In this document: piece after piece, positions 1 to 5,983 of the stretch
Layout: each line of letters starts with the position of its first letter
Numbering within the stretch: the first letter of the stretch is position 1
Assembly: GCA_019683665.1 (NCBI GenBank)
Contig: JADGIB010000171.1
Location: 1 to 7,602, forward strand
Reading direction: 5' to 3'
Source: Solirubrobacteraceae bacterium
GTDB lineage: Bacteria > Actinomycetota > Thermoleophilia > Solirubrobacterales > Solirubrobacteraceae
DNA length: 7,602 bases
The notes under the pieces: model-generated
Database searches by the model: none
What the model was told of the DNA's origin: nothing
Seen by the model: only the letters and a program-made list of their open reading frames with translations
Made by a program: the position numbers and the translations under genes

Positions 1-4
1 CTCC

Positions 5-38
5 GTCGCGGGGGCTCGGTGATGTTTAAAAGAGACAG
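5..38 (+). other. Sequencing-adapter remnant (Nextera read-2 type), not genomic
   Basis: An ungapped comparison with the Illumina Nextera read-2 adapter, recalled from knowledge, gives 29 identities in 34 positions, with differences at 8, 11, 20, 26 and 29. The block at 21-38 (gatgtttaaaagagacag) is the Tn5 mosaic end with two substitutions. It is also the most A/T-rich stretch in this otherwise GC-rich left end. The natural reading is untrimmed adapter at a contig edge. Positions 1-4 are probably artefactual too, so genomic sequence begins at about 39. Confidence 0.9.
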
Positions 39-40
39 CG

Positions 41-238
41 CCGCCGCTGGGCGCGGCGGCGAAGGACGCGTTCGTCGCCGGCTTCCACGGCGCGATCGCC
101 GTCAGCATCGCGCTGCTGGCGGCCAGCGCCGCCGGGGCGTGGCGGGCGACCCGGCCCCGGGGCGGCGGTCAGCCCGAGGACGACAGGACGAGCTCCTCGC
201 CGACCCGCAGGCGGCCCTCGCGCACGACCTCGGCGTAG
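41..238 (+). CDS. C-terminal fragment of an MFS efflux transporter (EmrB/QacA-like), 5' truncated
   Basis: Only the last 65 or so codons are present, because the contig starts inside the gene directly after adapter sequence. The frame with codons starting at 41 reads a short linker, then KDAFVAGFHGAIAVSIALL and a run of Ala/Leu residues ending in WRATRPRGGG. This is one hydrophobic helix followed by a basic cytoplasmic tail. The pattern of A-F-V-x-G-F-H followed by the last transmembrane segment is typical of the C-terminus of 14-helix EmrB/QacA (DHA2) drug-proton antiporters. The tail continues to TAG at 236-238 and so overlaps the convergent MOSC gene by 70 bp. That is long for a convergent overlap, so the true end could differ if a base error near the contig edge shifted the frame. 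The substrate cannot be told, and the gene is probably unrelated to the cassette. Confidence 0.5.
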   Translation, partial: PPLGAAAKDAFVAGFHGAIAVSIALLAASAAGAWRATRPRGGGQPEDDRTSSSPTRRRPSRTTSA

Positions 239-921
239 ACGCCGAACGGGACGCCGGACGGGCCGGTGCCGCGATCGTCGCGGATCGCCCGCACGAGCGG
301 CTGGTCGCGGTCGCCGCGGTCGGGGTGGCGGGTGATCGCCGCGCAGCGCGGGACGGGGAGCCCGACCACGAGCTCGACCTCCTCGCCGCGCAGCCGCCGG
401 CCCCGCCACTCGTCCTCGGCGTGCGGCACGTCGGTCTCCAGCTCGACGAGCATCCGGAAGCGGCGCGCGTCGACCGGCGCGCCGACGCGCTCGGCCAGCC
501 GGGCCAGCGAGGCGGTCCCGACGAGCGTCACCGGCGCGACGTCGTTGCCGGCGCCGGGCTCGTCGAGCTTCACGAGCCGGACCGGGCGGCCGGCGCGCTG
601 CGACAGCAGCGCGGTCCATGGCCCGGCGACGACCCGGCCGGGCACCGGCCCGGCGTGCGCCTCGACGCGGACGGCCTCCGCGAGCGCCACCGGGCCGCGG
701 CACAGGAGCGCGTCGCCCTCGTGGAAGGCGAGGTCGCCGTCGTGGCGGGCGCGCAGCCCGGCGAACGCCCCGGTGCGCGGGAGCGAGACGACCCGCCCGC
801 GCTCGTCGACGACGACGAACGCGCGGTCCCCGACGGCGCCCCACCGGCGCAGGTCGATCGCCGCCGGATGGTGCAGCCCGGTGCCCTTCACGGGCGTGAT
901 GGCGAGCCTCGTCACGCGCAC
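169..921 (-). CDS. MOSC-domain protein with N-terminal MOSC_N-type barrel
   Basis: The protein has 250 residues with a GTG start at 921 and TGA at 169. Residues 1-85 look like the MOSC N-terminal beta-barrel domain (ITPVKGTGLH near the start, then WGAVGDRAFVVVDERGRVVS). Residues 100-245 are the MOSC domain: it has PVTLVGTASLARL at 130-142, DARRFRMLVELE at 151-162, and Cys193 within LPVPRCAAITRHP. The closing FGVYAEVVREGRLRVGEE stretch at 226-243 is also typical. In the family (YcbX, mARC, MoCo sulfurase C-terminus) this Cys binds the molybdenum cofactor, and mARC-type members reduce N-hydroxylated compounds and N-oxides. It is soluble, with no signal peptide or membrane segment. The start lies 28 bp after the GntR gene, with only a weak CAGGG in front, so it is probably last in the operon. 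A reductase acting on N-oxygenated compounds is an inference from family and neighbours; the substrate is unknown. Confidence 0.85.
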   Translation of the reverse strand: MRVTRLAITPVKGTGLHHPAAIDLRRWGAVGDRAFVVVDERGRVVSLPRTGAFAGLRARHDGDLAFHEGDALLCRGPVALAEAVRVEAHAGPVPGRVVAGPWTALLSQRAGRPVRLVKLDEPGAGNDVAPVTLVGTASLARLAERVGAPVDARRFRMLVELETDVPHAEDEWRGRRLRGEEVELVVGLPVPRCAAITRHPDRGDRDQPLVRAIRDDRGTGPSGVPFGVYAEVVREGRLRVGEELVLSSSG

Positions 922-949
922 GGTGCCCTGGCGATCGTAGGCGGCACGC

Positions 950-1747
950 CTAGCGGGTGCGGCGCGCCAGCGGCGGCAGGAGCGCCTCCAGCGGCTGCTC
1001 GTCGCCGAGCGAGCGCATGACGTGGACCGACAGCCGCCCCGGCGCGAACACGTTGACCGAGTACTGCAGCGGCGTCCCGTCGCGGCTGTGCATCGTCTCG
1101 ACGAGCTCGGTCGCCGCGGTCGGGACCGGGACGCCGAGCTGCCGCGCCATCGCCGCGTCGTCGACGAGCCGGGCCTGGACCTGGGTGCGGGCGAACGCGA
1201 CCCGGGTGCCGTGCTCGCCGAGGAGGTCGAGGAGCATCCGCCCGGCCCGCAGGCGCCGCTCGATGACCGCGTCGGACGGCAGCGGCACCGACGGGGCGAC
1301 GACGTCGCGCATCCACGCGACCGGGACGTCGTCGGCGACGAGCGTGCGCTCGACGACGAGCGCCTGCACGTCGGGGTCCAGCCGCAGCGCCGCCGCCGCG
1401 GCCGCGCCGCCCGGCCGGTGCTCGATGCGCACCTCCTCGGCGGCGAGGCGCAGCCCCTGGCGGCGGGCGAGCGTCGCGTAGCTCTCCAGCACCTCGAGCC
1501 CGGCCTTGAACTCGGGCAGCCCGCGCCGGCGGCCGACGAACGTGCCGCTGCCGCGGCGGCGGACGATCTCGCCGGCCGCCTCCAGGCGGGCGAGCGCGGC
1601 GCGCAGCGTCCCGCGCGAGACGCCGAGCTGGGAGGCCAGCTCGTTCTCGGGAGGGAGGCGGTCGCCGGCCCGCAGGCGCCCGGGGGAGAGCCACGCCCGC
1701 AGCGCCGCCTCCGCCGCGTCGACCTTCGTGGCGGGCTGCTCGGCCAT
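950..1747 (-). CDS. GntR-family (HutC/UTRA subfamily) transcriptional regulator
   Basis: The protein has 265 residues. The N-terminal winged helix-turn-helix spans about residues 13-72: GDRLPPENELASQLGVSRGT is the recognition region, followed by a wing ending EIVRRRGSGTFVGR. This is a textbook GntR pattern. Residues 95-245 form a UTRA ligand-binding domain of the HutC subfamily, recognisable from VVERTLVADDVPVAWMRDVV and the late TPLQYSVNVFAPGRLSVHV strand pair. Such proteins are usually repressors released by a pathway metabolite. The ATG at 1747 was chosen because it lies just before the DNA-binding domain and 26 bp after the flavin reductase stop; the open frame continues upstream but there overlaps that gene. 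No clear ribosome-binding site precedes it, so translation may depend on coupling. Lying in the operon, it is the natural candidate for autoregulation through the palindrome at 5841-5860. The ligand is not identifiable. Confidence 0.9.
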   Translation of the reverse strand: MAEQPATKVDAAEAALRAWLSPGRLRAGDRLPPENELASQLGVSRGTLRAALARLEAAGEIVRRRGSGTFVGRRRGLPEFKAGLEVLESYATLARRQGLRLAAEEVRIEHRPGGAAAAAALRLDPDVQALVVERTLVADDVPVAWMRDVVAPSVPLPSDAVIERRLRAGRMLLDLLGEHGTRVAFARTQVQARLVDDAAMARQLGVPVPTAATELVETMHSRDGTPLQYSVNVFAPGRLSVHVMRSLGDEQPLEALLPPLARRTR

Positions 1748-1773
1748 CGGGCCGCTGATGCTAGGCGGCGGGC

Positions 1774-2268
1774 TCAGTCGTGCGGTCGCAGGCCGGCGAA
1801 GCGGCCCGTGTAGAAGAGGAGCGGGGGTCCGTCGCGGTGGTCCAGGTGCTCGACGCGCCCGACCCACAGGCGGTGGTCGCCCGCCGGGTGGACGTCGACG
1901 ACGCGGCAGCCGACCTGGGCCAGCCCGTCGGGCACGAACGGCAGGCCGGCGCGCCACTCGAACTCGAGCGGGCCCTCGACGCGGGCCTGGCCGGCGAAGT
2001 GGGCGGCGATCGGCGCCTGCCGCTCGTGGAGGACGCTGATGCCGTAGCGGCCGGTGCGCGGCAGCATCTCCGCCATCCGGCAGCGCCCGAGGCTGACGAG
2101 CACGAGCGGCGGGTCCAGCGACACCGACAGCACGCCGTTGGCGGTCATCCCGTGGACGGTCTGGCCGTCGGTCGTCGTGACGACGGTCACGCCGGTCGCG
2201 AAGCGGCCCATCGCGTTGCGCAGCCGCCGCGGCGCCGTGGCCCGGTGGACCGGCGTGAAGGCGGCCAT
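1774..2268 (-). CDS. Flavin reductase-like FMN-binding protein (HpaC/HsaB-type partner reductase)
   Basis: The protein has 164 residues, the usual size for the small flavin reductase component of two-component monooxygenases. It carries all the family landmarks: LRNAMGRFATGVTVVTT (16-32), GMTANGVLSVSLDPPLVLVS (40-59), the NAD(P)H-site GDH motif in PAGDHRLWVGRVE (128-140), and PLLFYTGRF near the end (149-157). Enzymes of this type reduce free FMN or FAD with NAD(P)H and release the reduced flavin to an oxygenase. The ATG at 2268 has a GGGGA element eight bases upstream. An alternative GTG at 2286 would overlap the stop of the upstream gene as GTGA and add six residues. No other flavin-dependent oxygenase candidate is in the operon, so its partner is inferred to be the acyl-CoA-dehydrogenase-fold protein two genes upstream. 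Confidence 0.88.
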   Translation of the reverse strand: MAAFTPVHRATAPRRLRNAMGRFATGVTVVTTTDGQTVHGMTANGVLSVSLDPPLVLVSLGRCRMAEMLPRTGRYGISVLHERQAPIAAHFAGQARVEGPLEFEWRAGLPFVPDGLAQVGCRVVDVHPAGDHRLWVGRVEHLDHRDGPPLLFYTGRFAGLRPHD

Positions 2269-2282
2269 GCCGAGCGTCCCCG

Positions 2283-4430
2283 TCACGACCGCGGCCGCCG
2301 CTTCTCGGGGTCGTAGCGCGGGAACGCCGTCACCTCGGCGCGCAGGCGGCGGTGCAGCCCGCCGTCGCAGGAGACCTCCACCGCGGTGCCCGGCGCCGTG
2401 TGCTGGACCGCCAGGCGCGCGAGCGCGATCGGCTCCTGGAACATCGGGCTGCGGATCGCGCTGGTCACCACGCCCACCCGCGTGCGCCCGACGTACACGC
2501 CGTCGCCGTGGCCGGGCACCTCGCCGCCGTCGAGCCGCAGCCCGACGAGGGCGCGCTGCGGGTGGGCGCGGCGCTCCGCCAGCGCCTCGCGCCCGACGAA
2601 GCCCTCGCCGCCGTCGAGGCTCACCGTGAAGCCGATCCCGGCCTCGAACGGGTCGACGTCGTCGTCGAACTCGTGGCCGGCGAGCGCCAGCCCGGCCTCG
2701 ACGCGCAGCAGCTCGAGCGCCTCCAGCCCGAGCGGCGCGATCCCGTGCGGCGCCCCGGCCGCCATGATCGCGTCCCACACGGCGACGCCGTCGTCGGGAT
2801 GGCAGAACACCTCGTAGCCGAGCTCGCCGGTGTAGCCGGTGCGCGACACGACGACCGGGATCCCGGCCCGCCCGCCGATGCGCCCGACGAGGAACCGGAA
2901 CCAGCGCAGGTCGCGCAGCGCCGGCTGGGCCGGCGGCGTCCAGATCAGCTCGGCGAGGACGTCGCGCGAGGCGGGGCCCTGCACGGCGAGGTTGTGGAGC
3001 GCGTCGGTGGCCGGCTTGACGAACGCGCGCAGCCCCTCGCGCCCGGCGAGCTCCTCCAGCCACGGGCCGTCGCGGTCGTCGCCGCCGACGAGCCGGAAGT
3101 TGTCGGGCCCGAGCCGGAAGATGGTCGCGTCGTCGAGCATCCCGCCGCTCTCGTGGCAGAGCGCCGTGTAGACGACCTGGCCGACAGCGAGGCGGCGGGC
3201 GTCGCGGGTGATCGCGCGCTGGACGAGCGTCTCGGCGTCGGGGCCGAGGACCTCCCACTTGCGCAGCGAGCTGAGGTCCATGACCGCGACCCGCTCGCGG
3301 CAGGCCCAGTACTCGGCGATCGCGCCGTGGCCGTCGAAGCGCTCGGCGTGCCAGAAGCCGCCGTGCTCGACGAGCGCGCCGGTGAGCGCGCTGACCCGCG
3401 GGTGGAAGGCGGTCTCGCGCGTCAGGCGCGCCGGCTCGTCCGGGAGCGTGCGCCGCGCTATCGCCATGGAGAAGCGGTGCTCGGGCGCGTACACGCGCAC
3501 GTGGACATCGGTCACCTCCCAGCCGTTGGACGGGTCGACGTCGTCGGGGCAGGCCGACGACGCGCAGACGAGGTCGGTGCAGGCCCGCAGCAGGACCGAG
3601 TCGCCGGGCCGCGACCACGGCTCGTCGGCGACGAGCAGGTGCTGGGCGTCGAAGGCCGTGTTGTAGAAGAAGTTCAGGGCCGCCCAGCCGCCGCGGGGCG
3701 CGATCCCGAACGGGGCGAGCTGCGCGTTGAAGTTGTCGGTGCAGTTCGGGTGGCCCGGGTAGCCGAGGTCCTCGTAGTAGCGGCGCGTGCAGGCGAGCGC
3801 GAACGCGTCGTGGCGCCCGACCGTGTCGCGCACGAGCTCGCACAGCGGCTCGAGGTCGGCGTCGAAGAACCGCCCGCCCAGCCCCGGCTCGGGGAACGCG
3901 CGGCCGGTGAGCGTCCGCGTCGCCGCCGCGTCGAGCCCGCGCTCCAGGCCGTCCTGGAGCTTTCGGGCGTGGAAGGCGAGGAAGTCCGAGCACTGCCGCC
4001 CGCGCACGTCGATGATCTCGATGTACTCGCCGGCGCGGACCTCGTAGGAGCGGGCGGTCGCCGGGTCGACGCGGAGCTCCAGGCGCGGCTCGGCCAGCGG
4101 CGGCGGCAGCTCGACCTCCGGCTCGGGCCGGGGGTGGGGCTGCGCCCGCTCGATCTCGACGAGCAGGACCCCGGGCAGCGTCGAGAGTCCGTCGCGCTCC
4201 GGGTCGGGCGGGGCGGCGACGATCGCGATCGCCTCGCGGTCGGCGACGAGCTCGGTGCCCGGCGGGATCGGGGTGCGCCGGTCGCGCAGGCCGAGCGCCG
4301 CCGCGTCGGGCAGGACGGTCAGCTGCGCCTCGCGGCCGTCGGCCAGCAGGTCGACGACCCGCAGCCGGTCGTCGGGCCGCAGGGCGACCGTCGTCGACCC
4401 GCCCTCGCGCACCCACCACGCCTCGCGCAT
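2283..4430 (-). CDS. tdm: Tdm-like demethylase: DUF1989 metal domain fused to GcvT tetrahydrofolate domain
   Basis: The protein has 715 residues. Residues 125-325 are a DUF1989 domain: GEYIEIIDVRGRQCSDFLAF (134-153), CTRRYYEDLGYPGHPNC (214-230), NFFYNTAF (253-260), then GDSVLLRACTDLVCASSACP (276-295). Residues 350-710 are a GcvT domain with LDD at 432-434, SRTGYTGELGYEVF (529-542) and LRVEAGLALAGHEFDDD (575-591). This order is the architecture of trimethylamine N-oxide demethylase from Methylocella silvestris, which splits TMAO to dimethylamine and formaldehyde, with a folate site in the C-terminal domain. Cys214, Cys230 and Cys294 are spaced 16 and 64 residues apart, the spacing I recall for the Tdm zinc ligands, and Asp149 falls where I recall a functional Asp. 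Residues 1-125 contain a degenerate second copy of the barrel motif. The ATG at 4430 shares its A with the upstream TGA (TGATG), so translation is coupled. The real substrate could be another methylated amine or N-oxide. Other DUF1989 proteins are carboxyguanidine deiminase subunits, but they lack GcvT. Confidence 0.75.
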   Translation of the reverse strand: MREAWWVREGGSTTVALRPDDRLRVVDLLADGREAQLTVLPDAAALGLRDRRTPIPPGTELVADREAIAIVAAPPDPERDGLSTLPGVLLVEIERAQPHPRPEPEVELPPPLAEPRLELRVDPATARSYEVRAGEYIEIIDVRGRQCSDFLAFHARKLQDGLERGLDAAATRTLTGRAFPEPGLGGRFFDADLEPLCELVRDTVGRHDAFALACTRRYYEDLGYPGHPNCTDNFNAQLAPFGIAPRGGWAALNFFYNTAFDAQHLLVADEPWSRPGDSVLLRACTDLVCASSACPDDVDPSNGWEVTDVHVRVYAPEHRFSMAIARRTLPDEPARLTRETAFHPRVSALTGALVEHGGFWHAERFDGHGAIAEYWACRERVAVMDLSSLRKWEVLGPDAETLVQRAITRDARRLAVGQVVYTALCHESGGMLDDATIFRLGPDNFRLVGGDDRDGPWLEELAGREGLRAFVKPATDALHNLAVQGPASRDVLAELIWTPPAQPALRDLRWFRFLVGRIGGRAGIPVVVSRTGYTGELGYEVFCHPDDGVAVWDAIMAAGAPHGIAPLGLEALELLRVEAGLALAGHEFDDDVDPFEAGIGFTVSLDGGEGFVGREALAERRAHPQRALVGLRLDGGEVPGHGDGVYVGRTRVGVVTSAIRSPMFQEPIALARLAVQHTAPGTAVEVSCDGGLHRRLRAEVTAFPRYDPEKRRPRS

Positions 4431-5830
4431 CACGCCGCCGCGGTCGCGCCCTCGTCCTGGGCCGCCTCGGCGAGGAGCTGCTCGGCGAGCTCGCGCTTGC
4501 CGGCTGCGTCGAGCTTGCGCAGCTCGTTCTCGACCGCGCGGCGGTTGAAGGTCTGGTTCCAGTAGTCGAGCGCGTCGAAGCCGAGCAGCACGGCCTTGCC
4601 GACGAACTGGCGCAGGACCTCGTTCGTGGGGCCCATGACCCAGCCGGCCTTCGCGTCGCGCAGGTAGCGCTCGAGCTCCATGTCGCCGCGCTTGTAGCCG
4701 CTGCCGCCGCAGGCGTGGAGCATCTTGTCGACGACGTGGGTCACGTTCTTGGCCGCCTCGAACTTGATCTGCCAGGCCCAGTGCAGGTACGTCGCGCGGG
4801 CGAACTCGCCGGGGGCCAGGACGCGGCGGTTGTGGTCGGTGGCGTCGTCCATCGCCTGGGCGACGCTGAACGTGAAGATGCGGCAGGCGTTCGTGTCCAT
4901 GACCGCCTCGCCGACGTAGTCCTGGATCGTCGGGTAGTCGGCGACGCGAAGGCCGACGTCGGCGTGGCGCCTGCGGGTCGTCTGGCGCTTGGCGATGTCG
5001 ATCGCGCCCATCGCCAGCCCGTTCCAGACCGCGCTGGAGCCGACGAGGAACCACGGGTCGACCGCCTCGTCGTTGGAGGCGGCGCCGTCGCCCGCCGGGC
5101 CGACGATGCGGTCGGCGGGGATGTCGACGCCCGGGACCTCGAGCGGGCCGGACTGGTTGCCGCGCAGCCCGAGCGCGTCCCAGGTCGCGGGCTGGGCGAT
5201 CGCGTCCTCGCCGTCGATGACGAAGACCGACAGGTCATCGTAGCCGGAGAAGTCCGGGCTGGTCGTCTGGACGACGTAGAAGTCGGCGAAGCCGGCCGAG
5301 GTCGTCCACGACGCCCTCTTGCGCACGTGGAAGCCGGTCTCGGTCCGCTCCGCCTTCGACGAGATCGGGTACCAGAAGTGCGAGCCGGTCTCGGGGTCGC
5401 TGTAGGAGAGCGTCCCGATCCTGCCGCGGTTGAGCGGGCGGATGTAGCGGTCGATGAGCGCGTCGGTCGCGCGCAGCATGATCGCCTGGACCGCGGCGGT
5501 GTGCATGACCCAGCACATCGCCGTCGAGGCGCAGCCGTAGCGGGCGATCGTCTCGGCCGCCATCGCGAAGCCGACGTGGTCCTCGCCGAGCCCGCCGAGC
5601 TCCTCGGGGACCGTGAGCGCGAGGAAGCCGTGCTCCCCGAGCAGCTCGAGGTTGCGCCGCGGGTAGACGAGGTCGTCGTCGGACGCCTTCGCGTTCGCCC
5701 GCATCTCGCGCTCGCAGAGCTCGATGAGCAGCGCGCGCAGCTCGCGCTGGCGCTCGGTCAGCAGCCAGTCCGGATCCCAGTCGTAGCCGAGCCCCCAATA
5801 GGGCGCCGCGCCCCACGTCTTCTCCGCCAT
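4430..5830 (-). CDS. Acyl-CoA dehydrogenase-fold flavoprotein lacking the catalytic glutamate; possible two-component monooxygenase
   Basis: The protein has 466 residues, longer than the roughly 380-400 of standard acyl-CoA dehydrogenases, with extra length at both ends. The fold is clear: LTVPEELGGLG (72-82), LSYSDPETGSHF (141-152, FAD-contact loop), WTTSAGFADFYVV (175-187), GLRGNQSGPLEVPGVDIPAD (221-240), and CGGSGYKRGDMELERYLRDA (374-393). The next segment reads VMGPTNEV where family members usually have YEGTNEI, so the glutamate that abstracts the alpha proton is Gly400. No substitute Glu is seen around KRQTTRRRHADVG (281-293), near where isovaleryl-CoA-type enzymes carry theirs. Loss of this base is typical of group D flavin monooxygenases (DszC, HsaA, HpaB types), which use reduced flavin from a partner reductase, and one is encoded in this operon. 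An N-oxygenase or hydroxylase role is therefore inferred; an atypical dehydrogenase remains possible. The start at 5830 has a strong GGAGGGG site, and the open frame beyond it is antisense to the divergent gene. Confidence 0.8.
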   Translation of the reverse strand: MAEKTWGAAPYWGLGYDWDPDWLLTERQRELRALLIELCEREMRANAKASDDDLVYPRRNLELLGEHGFLALTVPEELGGLGEDHVGFAMAAETIARYGCASTAMCWVMHTAAVQAIMLRATDALIDRYIRPLNRGRIGTLSYSDPETGSHFWYPISSKAERTETGFHVRKRASWTTSAGFADFYVVQTTSPDFSGYDDLSVFVIDGEDAIAQPATWDALGLRGNQSGPLEVPGVDIPADRIVGPAGDGAASNDEAVDPWFLVGSSAVWNGLAMGAIDIAKRQTTRRRHADVGLRVADYPTIQDYVGEAVMDTNACRIFTFSVAQAMDDATDHNRRVLAPGEFARATYLHWAWQIKFEAAKNVTHVVDKMLHACGGSGYKRGDMELERYLRDAKAGWVMGPTNEVLRQFVGKAVLLGFDALDYWNQTFNRRAVENELRKLDAAGKRELAEQLLAEAAQDEGATAAA

Positions 5831-5834
5831 CTCA

Positions 5835-5841
5835 CCCCTCC
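5835..5841 (-). promoter_or_regulatory. Ribosome-binding site of the flavoprotein gene
   Basis: On the minus strand this reads GGAGGGG, followed by TGAG and the ATG at 5830. It is the strongest Shine-Dalgarno match on the minus strand. It fixes the start of the first operon gene against the much longer open frame that continues upstream. Its outermost base is also the first base of the palindrome at 5841-5860. Confidence 0.85.
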
Positions 5842-5860
5842 GATCGTGTCCGGACGATCG
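5841..5860. promoter_or_regulatory. 7-6-7 palindrome, candidate operator in the divergent spacer
   Basis: CGATCGT at 5841-5847 is perfectly complementary to ACGATCG at 5854-5860 around a six-base spacer. It sits at once upstream of the ribosome-binding site of the minus-strand operon and overlaps the predicted -10 and transcription start. A protein bound here would block that operon. The GntR/UTRA protein of the same operon is the most likely binder, although the site lacks the GT-N-TA-N-AC core of many HutC-type operators, so the assignment is uncertain. Confidence 0.5.
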
Positions 5861-5885
5861 TGAACAAATCTGTCCAATCTGTCCC
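5857..5885 (-). promoter_or_regulatory. Possible promoter of the minus-strand operon
   Basis: Reading the minus strand, GGGACA (5885-5880; 4 of 6 to TTGACA) is followed after 17 bp by CACGAT (5862-5857; 3 of 6 to TATAAT). That would put the start of transcription inside the palindrome and leave a leader of about 20 bases. The match is weak and rests on position and spacing, though this is the most A/T-rich part of the spacer. Confidence 0.3.
5867..5884. repeat. Tandem 9-bp direct repeat (2 copies of AATCTGTCC)
   Basis: AATCTGTCC occurs at 5867-5875 and again at once at 5876-5884 with no mismatch. It lies in the relatively A/T-rich centre of the divergent spacer, next to the palindrome and over the putative -35 region of the minus-strand operon. 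Head-to-tail short repeats at such a place are often activator sites, for example for a PucR-type or similar regulator, but chance cannot be excluded for two copies. Confidence 0.6.
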
Positions 5886-5946
5886 TGGACCGAGCGTCGG
5901 ATCGAGACCCGACAGACGGGCCAAGATCCCGCCCCCGTCCGGCGTC

Positions 5947-5952
5947 TACGGT
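5947..5952 (+). promoter_or_regulatory. Possible -10 element of the second GcvT gene
   Basis: TACGGT fits the TANNNT pattern of an actinobacterial -10 box and lies 31 bases before the start codon, giving a leader of about 25 bases. No convincing -35 hexamer is found 16-18 bp upstream, so an activator may be needed or the call may be wrong. Confidence 0.25.
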
Positions 5953-5970
5953 GCCCGGCGCCACAGACCG

Positions 5971-5977
5971 AGGAGGG
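5971..5977 (+). promoter_or_regulatory. Ribosome-binding site of the second GcvT gene
   Basis: AGGAGGG lies six bases before the ATG at 5984 and decides this start over the in-frame GTG at 5951, which would place the site inside the coding region. Confidence 0.85.
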
Positions 5978-5983
5978 ACACCG

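Noticed and set aside
21..38. Transposon end or insertion-sequence boundary (the motif is a Tn5-type mosaic end)
   Set aside because: The match continues leftwards into the synthetic Nextera read-2 tail, lies exactly at the contig edge, and has no transposase or target duplication with it.
19..1020. 333-codon open frame on the plus strand starting at the contig edge
   Set aside because: Its start codon lies in adapter sequence and the rest is antisense to the MOSC gene; the composition is low-complexity Arg/Ala/Gly.
1774..4419. One long minus-strand frame suggesting a fusion with the flavin reductase
   Set aside because: The part above about 2290 is the wrong frame of the Tdm-like gene. The flavin reductase has its own start with a Shine-Dalgarno-like GGGGA.
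2352..4565. 737-codon open frame on the plus strand, antisense to the Tdm-like gene
   Set aside because: The product is an Arg/Ala/Gly/Val-rich sequence with no recognisable domain. It is the expected result of GC-rich third positions opposite a real gene, whose own strand shows clear DUF1989 and GcvT motifs.
4430..5830. Ordinary acyl-CoA dehydrogenase of fatty-acid beta-oxidation
   Set aside because: The catalytic glutamate position is Gly400, and no thiolase, hydratase, CoA ligase or electron-transfer flavoprotein genes are nearby.
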